Assembly: GCA_030035585.1 (NCBI GenBank) | Contig: CM057472.1 | Coordinates: forward strand, 95,353,601-95,417,600 | Source of the DNA: Dugong dugon | Lineage: Eukaryota; Chordata; Mammalia; Sirenia; Dugongidae | Length of the DNA stretch: 64,000 bases | Direction: 5' to 3' | Shown: positions 56,829 to 64,000 of the stretch, piece by piece | How the letters are laid out: every line of letters begins with the position of its first letter | Position numbering within the stretch: the first letter of the stretch is position 1 | Notes under the pieces: model-generated | The model's database searches: none | What the model was told of the DNA's origin: nothing | What the model saw: the letters and a program-made list of their open reading frames with translations, nothing else | Position numbers and translations under genes: made by a program

Positions 56829-58633
56829 GTTGTTGTTAGATGCCACCTAGTCAGTTCCAGCTCATAGCGACCCTATGTACAACAGAACAAAACTGTCCGG
56901 TCCAGTACTATCTTCAGAATTATTGTTCTGTTTGAGCCCATTATTTCAGTCACTATGTCAATCCATCTCTTTGAGGGTCTTACTCTTTTTTGCTGACCTC
57001 TATTTTACTAAGCATGATGTCCTTCTCCAGGAAATGATCCCTCCTGATAACATGTCCAAAGTAACTGAGACATCCTTGCTTCCTAGGAGCATTCTGGCTG
57101 TACTTCTTCCAAAACAGAATTGTTTGTTCTTCTGGCAGTCCATGGTATATTCAATATTCTTCACCAACACCACAACCCAAAGGTGTCAATTCTTTTTCAG
57201 TCTTCCTTATTTACTATCCAGCTTTCGCATGCAGATGAGGTTTCAGAAAATACCATAGCTTGGGTATTAAGGCACATCTTAGTCCTCAAAGTAACATCTT
57301 TGCTTTTTAACACTTTAAAGAGTGGCAGGGCCAAGACGGCAGAGGAGTGAGATGCTCCCGGTGTTCCATCTTACAACAAAGACCACCCCCCCAAAAAAAA
57401 CCAAAAAAACAAGTGAATCGATTATATATGACAGTTTCAGAGCCCTTAATATCAAAGGCAAAGTTGAGGAATTGGACTGAGTGGCAGGGGGAGGGAGAGA
57501 TGGTTCAGAAGCAGTAAGGTGTTTCCAGACATGATCTGGCAAGAGCTGGAGCCCTTCAGGGTGGATCAGCTTGGGGGTGAGCAGTGAAGCAGGCAAGGAG
57601 AAATGCTCAGGGGGTGTTTTCCACATCAAGAGAGACCCCACGACAGAGAGTCTACTCGGCCATCCAGAAACTGTGAGAAGCAGCCCTCGATCTGTGAAAA
57701 GTAAGTACTTGCATCTGGTTGACCCCGCGGATCAAAAACACCCCTCTTAGGGAAAAACTTCTCTCCCATTTATCTCCCCGCTCCCTGCTCTGCACTGGGT
57801 CTGGGACAGCTTCAGCTGGATATATACCTGCAAAAAACTGAAACAAGGCCCATACCTCACACCATGCACAAAAACTAACTCGAAATGGATCAAAGACCTA
57901 AATATAAAATCAAAAACAATAAAGATCATTGAAGAAAAATAGGGACAACACTAGGAGCTCTAATACATGGCACAAACAGGACAGGAATTACAAGTAACAA
58001 TGCACAAGTGCCAGAAGAGATACTAGATAACTGGGAGCTCTTAAAAATCAAACACTTATGCTCATCAAAATACTTCACCAAAGAGTCAAAAGACAACCTA
58101 CAGACTGGGAAAAAAAAAAATTTTGGCTACTACAAATCCGATCAGTATCTGATCTCTAAAATCTACAAGATACTGGATAACCTCAACAACAAAAAGACAA
58201 ATAACCCCATTAAAAAATGGGCAAAGGATATGAACAGGCACTTCACCAAAGAAGACATTCAGGTAGCTACCAGATACATGAGGAAATACTCATGATCTTT
58301 AGCCATTAGAGAAATGCAAATTAAAACTACAGTGAGATACCATCTCACCCCACCAAGGCTAGCATTAATCCAAAAAACACAAAATAATAAATGCTGGATA
58401 GGTTGTGGAGAGATTGGAACACTTATACACTATTGGTGGGAATGTAAAACGGTACAACCATTTTGGAAATCGATTTGGCACTTCCTTAAAAAGCTAGAAA
58501 TAGAAGTACCATATGATCCAGAAATCCTGCTTCTTGGAATATATCCTAGAGAAATGCTTTGAAGAGGCCTTTTGCAGCAGATTTGCCTAATGCAATGCGT
58601 CTTTTGACTTCTTGACTGCTACTTCCATGGGTG
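56829..58633 (-). mobile_element. RTE-type LINE 3' part, split by an L1
   Basis: Exact 12-bp duplication ttgagcccagat at 56817-56828 and 58634-58645. On -, the copy runs from acacccatggaagtagcagt (58633) to gccttttgcagc, is interrupted at 57323-58556, then continues to the terminus (gctatgagctggaactgact, ctaacaacaac). C-terminal domain only, no RT. Confidence 0.92.
57323..58556 (+). mobile_element. Tail-less, 3'-truncated, internally deleted L1 nested in RTE
   Basis: It begins like an L1 5' end (tggcagggccaagacggcag), has about 490 bp of 5'-UTR-type sequence, then at about 57815 jumps to ORF2 (ctggatatatacctgcaaaa) and covers the C-terminal domain (58008-58295: LDNWELLKIKHLCSSKYFTK; 58314-58562: [20 protein letters not shown] with the Cys motif altered at the H-x4-C spacing region). 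It stops in ...LLGIYPRE without 3' UTR or poly(A). Flanks ctttaaagag (57313-57322) and ctttgaagag (58557-58566) are its duplication, in RTE sequence. Confidence 0.85.
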
Positions 58634-58645
58634 TTGAGCCCAGAT

Positions 58646-59039
58646 AGTCTCCTTGAGTTCTGGCTTCTTTATTCATTCAAGGTTTTGTCTCCCCTCAAGT
58701 ATGATACACAACAATTCAAATTCAACATATATAAGCTCATCATTTCTTCACCTGAACTCACCAGTGTGGCTGTTCTCCCCAGAACAGAGTAAGGATTAGC
58801 TATTATTGTTATTGCTGATATTTTCTTTATTATTATTACTATTTTTACAGTTGGTATTATTTGTATCATCACTTAATGTCATTGTATTTATATTTTGAGG
58901 ATTCCTTTTAAGACTGAGAATACCACCATAATTTTTGTAACAAGTGTGTTAATAAATTAATTTCCATCATATATGCATACTTCATACAACTTTCTGAGAA
59001 AATTATTCATTGTTATTATTATTATTTTAGTCTCCTTCC
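58646..59039. other. Unassigned sequence
   Basis: AT-rich with several tta/att clusters (58798-58870, 59008-59026). No element placed. Confidence 0.4.
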
Positions 59040-59165
59040 TAAACTAGACTGAAAATACTTTAAAGGAAGGACCATAGCTCATCTATTATTACATCTTCAG
59101 ATTCTATCACAGCACCTGCTATTTAGTAGAGCTTAGTAAACGTAACTAAATAAAGTCAATGAATA
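59040..59165 (+). mobile_element. L2 or MIR 3' end relic
   Basis: actagactgaaaatacttta, ggaaggaccatagctcatct, atcacagcacctgctattta and gagcttagtaaacgtaacta match the L2 terminal order ending in tgaat. Confidence 0.5.
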
Positions 59166-59270
59166 TATCACTGCAAATAAACATTTTAATGTTCATTAAC
59201 TGGGAGAGATTTTTGTTTCTTCTTTCCGTTTTTCTTCACTATCATCATTCATTCACTTAGTTATTTCATC

Positions 59271-60137
59271 TCTTCCCGTGATTTTAAATAACTCTATAAC
59301 TAACAAGTCCCGAATTTTTATTTCCACCCTGGACTACTTCCCTGAAATTTATTCTCTGGAATACAATCCTTCCAGATTTTCGGAGCAAGTGCTCCTCAAT
59401 ACCTCAGTTTCTTTCTCTTTCTATATTCAGTCCACTAGCAAATTGTTGGTCCTTCCTTCAGTGAATATTCAAATTATAACCAGCACTTCTTATCACTTCC
59501 TCTACAATCACTCTACCAATCAAACAACTTTCACTCCTTGTATTATTGTAAGTGCCTTCTCCTTCCCGTCTTGACCCCTGCCTGTGTTCCACCTTTTGCC
59601 CAATCGTCTTTCTTCAACATAACAGCCAGATTGATCCCCTTAAACTAAATCAAGTAATGTTACTCCTCATCTCTGAGCTTTCCAGTAGTTTTATATCTTA
59701 CTTAGGATAAAAGTCAACAATCAAATGGCCCACAGATTCTTTCATGATTGGTCTTCACTAGCTCTCTGATTTACTCTTCTATGATGACAAGCCTAATTGT
59801 TCTCCTCTACCACATCAGATATGTGTCCATTTTAAGCATATTTCACTTGCTATTACCCTTACCCTGAAATGCTCCTTCCCCAGCTATCCTTATGCCTTCT
59901 TCCTTAGCCTTCTGCAGACCTTTCTTTACTCAATCATCCCTTTCTCTTTGAGGCCTTCTTTGACCTCTTTATTTAAAATAAGAGACCAGACTTGTCTCCC
60001 ACACTCTACTTCCTTTGTTTTACTTTCTCCCAACACCCTTAGGGGAAATACTATGTATTTTAATTAGTTTGTTTATTATGTATTTCATCAACTTTCTCCT
60101 CCACCTGCACATCCACACAGCAGAATGTGAGTTGTAT
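59271..60137 (+). mobile_element. L2 3' region, left part (split by RTE)
   Basis: aactctataactaacaagtc, acagccagattgatcccctt, aagtaatgttactcctcatc and tgaaatgctccttccccagc, then ctttgaggccttctttgacc and tttattatgtatttcatcaa keep the L2 order up to cacagcagaatgtgag. The next part of the L2 resumes after the RTE at 62341. No open frame. Confidence 0.7.
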
Positions 60138-60547
60138 TGTTGTTGTTGTTAGGTGCTATCAAGTCGGTTCCAACTCGTAGCGACCCTATGTACAACAGAA
60201 TGCAACACTGCCCAGTCCTATGACATCCTCACAATCGTTGTTATGGTTCAGCACATTATTGCAGCCATTGTATCAGTCCATCTCATTGAGGATCTTCCTC
60301 TTTTTCACTGACACTCTAATTTACCAAGCATGATGTCCCTCTCCAGGGACTGGTAGCTCTGATAGCATGTCCAAAATAAATAAGATGTAGTCTCACCATC
60401 CTTGCTTCTAAAGAGCATTCTGGCTGTACTTTTTCCAAGACAGATTTGTTTGTTCTTCTGGCAGTCAGTGGTACATTCAGTGTTCTTCTCCAACACCATA
60501 ATTCAAAAGCGTCAATTCTTAGGGCTTCCTTATTCATTGTCCAGCTT

Positions 60548-60889
60548 TCACATGCCGTGTGAGGCTATGGAAATCATCATGGCTTGAGTCAGGCGCAACT
60601 TAGTCTTTAAATCGACATCTTTGCTTTTTAACACATTAAAGAGGTCTTTTGCAGCAGATTTGCCTAATGAGACATGCCATTTGATTTCTTGACTGCTGCT
60701 TTCATGAGAGTTGATTGTGGATCCAAGTAAAATGAAATCCTTTACTACTTCAATCTTTTCTCTGTTTATCATGATGTCAAGTTGTGAGAAGTTTTGCTTC
60801 CTTTGTGTTGAGGTGTAATCGTATTGAAGGCTGTAGTCTTTGATCTTCATCATTAAGTGCTTCAAGTCCTCTTCACTTTCAGCAAGCAA
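60548..60889 (-). pseudogene. RTE thumb/C-terminal fragment
   Basis: 113-codon frame: LAESEEDLKHLMMKIKDYSL...KIEVVKDFILLGSTINSHES..EIKWHVSLGKSAAKDLFNVL. It lies just after the YADD region, which falls out of frame near 60900. A small deletion (YTSTQRKQNFSQLDIMI) disrupts the middle. The next block (60316-60537: RIDAFELWCWRRTLNVPLTA) continues the C-terminal domain in another frame. Confidence 0.8.
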
Positions 60890-61038
60890 GGTTGTGTCAT
60901 CTGCATATCACAGGTTGTTAATGAGTCTTCCTCCAATCCTGATACCATATTCTTCTTCATATAGTTCAGCTTCTCAGATTATTTGCTCAGCACACAGATT
61001 GAATAAGTATGGTGAAAGGATATACTCCTGAGGCACAT

Positions 61039-61533
61039 CTATTTTAACTTTAAACCACAGAGTATCCCCTTGTTGTGTTGCAAGACTGCTTTTTGATCTA
61101 CGTACAAGTTCTTCATGAGCACAATTAAGTGTTCTGAAATTTCCATTCTTCTCAATGTTATCCATAATTTGTTATGATCCACACAGTCGAATGCTTTTGC
61201 ACAGTCGATATAACACAGGTAAACATCTTTCTGGTATTCTCTACCTTCAGCCAGGATCCATCTGACATCAGCAATGACATCCCTTGTTCCATGTCCTCTT
61301 CTGAATCCAGCTTGAATTTCTGGCAGTTCCCTGTCGATATACTGCTGCAACCACTTTTCAATGATTTTCAGCAAAATTTTACTTGTGTGTGATATTAATG
61401 ATATTGTTCGATATTTTCTGCAGTCTCTTGGATCACCTTTCTTTGGAACAGGTACAAATGTGGATCTTTTCCAGTCGGTTGGCCAGGTAGCTGTCTTCCA
61501 AATTTCTTGGCATAGATGAGTGAGCATTTCCAA
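61039..61533 (-). pseudogene. RTE reverse transcriptase, longest intact block
   Basis: 164 codons with no internal break: fingers (CQEIWKTATWPTDWKRSTFV), PKKGDPRDCRKYRTISLISH, the KIIEKWLQQYIDRELPEIQA helix, GFRRGHGTRDVIADVRWILA, and motif A as YLCYIDCAKAFDCVDHNKLW with the metal-binding aspartate kept. It ends before motif B. Upstream frames (61765-62001: LNRRLQREAQEDEVKYYNDI) are the linker. Confidence 0.85.
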
Positions 61534-62330
61534 TGCTGCATCTGTTTGTTAAAACATCTCAATTGGTATTCTGTCAATTCTTGGAGCCTTATTTTTCGCC
61601 AATGCCTTCCATGCAGCTTAGACCACTTTCTTCAATACCATGGGTTCCTGATCATATGCTACCTCCTGAAATGGTTGAATGTTGAATGTTCTTTTTGGTA
61701 TAGTGACTCTGTGTATTCCTTCCACCTTCTTTTGATGCTTCCTGCGTCTTTTAGTATTTTCCCCTTAGAATCCTTCAATATTGAATTTTTTGTTCAGTTC
61801 TTTTAGATCAAGAAATGACAAATGTATTCTTCCCTTTTGGTTTTCTAACTCCTGGTCTTTGTGTATGTCATTATAATACTTTACTTCGTCTTCTTGAGCT
61901 TCCCTTTGTAATCTTCTGTTCAGCTCTTTGACTTCTTTTGTTCGTCCTTTCGCTTTAACTACTCTACATTGCAGAGCAAGTTTCCGAGTCTCTTCTGACA
62001 TCTGCTTTGGTCTTTTCTTTCTTTTCTGTCTTTTTAATGACCCCTGTTTTTTTTGTATGATGTATTTTGAGTGCCTTCCATCCTGAGGTCCTCATCTTCC
62101 GACACTATGTCAGACAATGTTCCACTGCTATTCATAAAGTTTTCACTAGCCAATTTTTTCAGAAGTAGATTGCCAGGTTCTTCTTCCTAATCTATCTTAG
62201 TCTGGAGGCTCAACTGGAACCTGTCCAACAAGTGACCCTGCTGGTATTTGAAATACCGGTAGCAAAGCTTCCAGTATCATAGCAACACGAAAGGCACCAC
62301 AGTAGGACAAACTGAGAGACACATGTTGGA

Positions 62331-62460
62331 TGAGTTGTATAGAGGAAGTAATTTTTGTCTAATTTATTCACTGTTATATCCCAGCAACTAGCACAATGAC
62401 TAACGGAAGGCAGGCATTTCCTAAATTTTTATTGAATTACTGTATGTCCATGAGGACCCT
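62331..62460 (+). mobile_element. L2 3' end, right part
   Basis: After the RTE duplication the L2 resumes: gaggaagtaatttttgtcta, tattcactgttatatcccag, caactagcacaatgactaac and ttattgaattactg. Together with 59271-60137 it reads as one L2 3' end once the RTE is removed. Confidence 0.7.
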
Positions 62461-64000
62461 TGTCCCATTCCCTATATTAAGTTCACAATGTGAAGTGGGT
62501 TTTTGCAAGATATTGCTGATAATTTTAATGAAATTGAGATATTTCAAATTAGATCTAAGTGGAAGAAATAGAAAAACAAGTATTCTGTTGAGAAAGACCT
62601 AAAGAGCCATATATAGTTTCAGTATTTCAACTTTGTTCTACCATTCCTAAATTTTGGGTTGTTTATTTTTTTATCTTTTTTTCAATAAAAATTTTTTTCT
62701 TTTTTTTGTGTTTTTTTTATCTTTGTTCTTTTTTTGGAACAGCAGGTAGTGTTACCTGCCACGAAGAATCTTGCTTGGGGTCAGAGAGAAAAGTATCCAA
62801 ATCCTCAACTCTTCTTTGAACATGTTAGGGCTGAAAGGTAAACAGAGGTGCTTGATAGCTACTACTGTCAGGAAACACTGGTTTCCTGAAAAACAGCAAA
62901 TACATAAAAGTCAATAGAAAGTGAATTAGTGCGCCTGTTTTCTTTCCTAATTTGTTAACATAGCGAAGAAAAATAGAGGCTGTTTTTATGGCCAGTAGTA
63001 GTATAAATGTGTAAATTACCGGGATTTGAGATATTGCTACAGGTATTCTAGACATGTATTATTTTCTATAGGATAGGCTTTCATTCTTATAAATGTTGAT
63101 TAAGATCGTTTCTGAGTTCTAACTCCAAAACTTATTTTAAGTATTTTGTAAATATTACTTATATACATATAGTTAAAACAAAAATAATACTAAGTCAATA
63201 GTAGAAATTGGTCAAAGTTTATTTAATATACGATTTGCAAACCAAATGACATTTCCATTAGGGAGTCAAAAAGCTCCAAAGATGAAAGAACTTCCAAAGA
63301 TATTTATAACCTTCCGGACATTGCCATGGAAAAGGGCTGGAACAGTGTTTACATTATAAATCAGTTCACTCTAAAAGATAGCTTCAAGTCAGACCCTGGA
63401 AACTGAATTCTTCAAAAGAGCACAATGTCCCAGGGAAAATGGTCTTTACTAATTAGCAAGACTCTTATTTGATGTAAAGGTGACTTTTAGGAGACCAGTC
63501 TGCTCAAGGCTCAAGGTTCAAAAGATTACTTCATGGCAATGGCCTGGGTCGGTCATCCCAACTCTCTATGAAGCCCAGAAATATGAATTTCAAGAGAATT
63601 AAACTTTCTCTTGCTCTGTCTTCCTCTACTACACTTACGTACATATATATGTGTATATATATATATGTTGATTATAGCTGGTCAAAAATAAGCCAAATAT
63701 TGTTACATTTCAAATCAATTACTCTTTATTTAAATAGAATGCTATAATTTTTTTTTTAATATTGATATTCTTTGGGATATTTGAGTCTTGACTAACACAA
63801 GGAGTCAACAAATGTGGGCAAATGAAATTCATAAAGAGGATGCTTTCGTTGAGATTTCCAGTGCTAGCGATTGTTGTCCTGGCTATTCATGCCACTCTGA
63901 CACAATGCTGTCGTAAGCAACCAATTTAGCAAAAAGCAAATCGAAACAAAACAAAGTGTAATCTTCTCTGCCACATGAACTCAGTCTTATTTTTCCCACT
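62461..64000. other. Unassigned stretch to the window end, 1.5 kb
   Basis: T-rich low-complexity block at 62645-62735, (TA/TG)n at 63645-63668. No exon, RNA or confident repeat. Confidence 0.45.

Larger units (their letters stand above)
60138..62330 (-). mobile_element. RTE LINE with its 5' end kept but endonuclease deleted, 2.19 kb
   Basis: Exact 10-bp duplication tgagttgtat at 60128-60137 and 62331-62340. On -, leader (62330 to about 62066), then directly the EN-RT linker (ttaaaaagacagaaaagaaa), RT and C-terminal block to the terminus (gctacgagttggaaccgact, caacaacaac). Compared with the 43-kb copy, about 0.98 kb is missing between the leader and the linker, the whole endonuclease. It sits precisely in an L2. 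The RT part is the best preserved in the window. Confidence 0.93.

Overview
The window reads as a repeat-dominated, apparently intergenic stretch of a placental mammal, almost certainly an afrotherian and probably a paenungulate (elephant, sirenian or hyrax). The evidence is the mix of families: many tRNA-derived AfroSINEs, several copies of an RTE-clade LINE of the type known from elephant, a lineage-type L1, and older MIR, L2, MLT1 and hAT relics shared by all placentals. AfroSINEs occur in two lengths differing by about 45 bp in the middle; the short form is the one described from Paenungulata. I found no host protein-coding exon, no non-coding RNA gene outside SINEs, no CRISPR and no convincing processed pseudogene.

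Layout. 1-8.6 kb: AfroSINEs, a possible LTR with a 142-bp tandem repeat, a polypyrimidine tract, two RTE pieces and an old L1M relic. 8.8-11.7 kb: a 2.4-kb RTE on + and a 454-bp internally deleted RTE on -, tail to tail at one reused target. 11.7-21.9 kb: mostly AT-rich sequence with scattered SINEs, an L2 and LTR end, an RTE 3' end and a hAT relic. 22.07-23.12 kb: AfroSINE array built at one reused target site, then an MLT1 LTR hit by an RTE 3' end. 24.396-32.892 kb: a full-length L1 on - (about 8.5 kb, 17-bp exact target-site duplication), nearly intact. 32.9-41.1 kb: mostly unassigned DNA with SINEs, MLT1, MIR, L2 and L1 relics. 41.1-45.55 kb: (TG)n/(TA)n microsatellites, an AfroSINE, and an RTE with an inverted 5' half that was later hit by a truncated L1. 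46.3-50.9 kb: an ancient minus-strand L1 broken by a younger L1, an LTR-like element and a SINE. 54.2-62.5 kb: plus-strand L2 relics split by three RTE insertions, one of which carries a tail-less L1.

No gene set here works together as a pathway. The functional logic is that of retrotransposition: L1 (ORF1p, and ORF2p with endonuclease and reverse transcriptase), RTE (one endonuclease-RT protein) and AfroSINEs, whose 3' tail matches the RTE 3' end in this window and which therefore probably use RTE machinery. Every RTE copy is broken. The full-length L1 has three visible lesions: a homopolymer frameshift in ORF1, and a 1-nt deletion and one nonsense codon in ORF2.

I did not find a new biological system. 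The unusual things are structural: reuse of insertion sites, a probable twin-primed RTE, a 3'-truncated tail-less L1 with a target-site duplication, an RTE-derived short element, and repeated units in the 5' and 3' UTRs of the full-length L1. All family names rest on reading the sequence against remembered family features; no database search was run.
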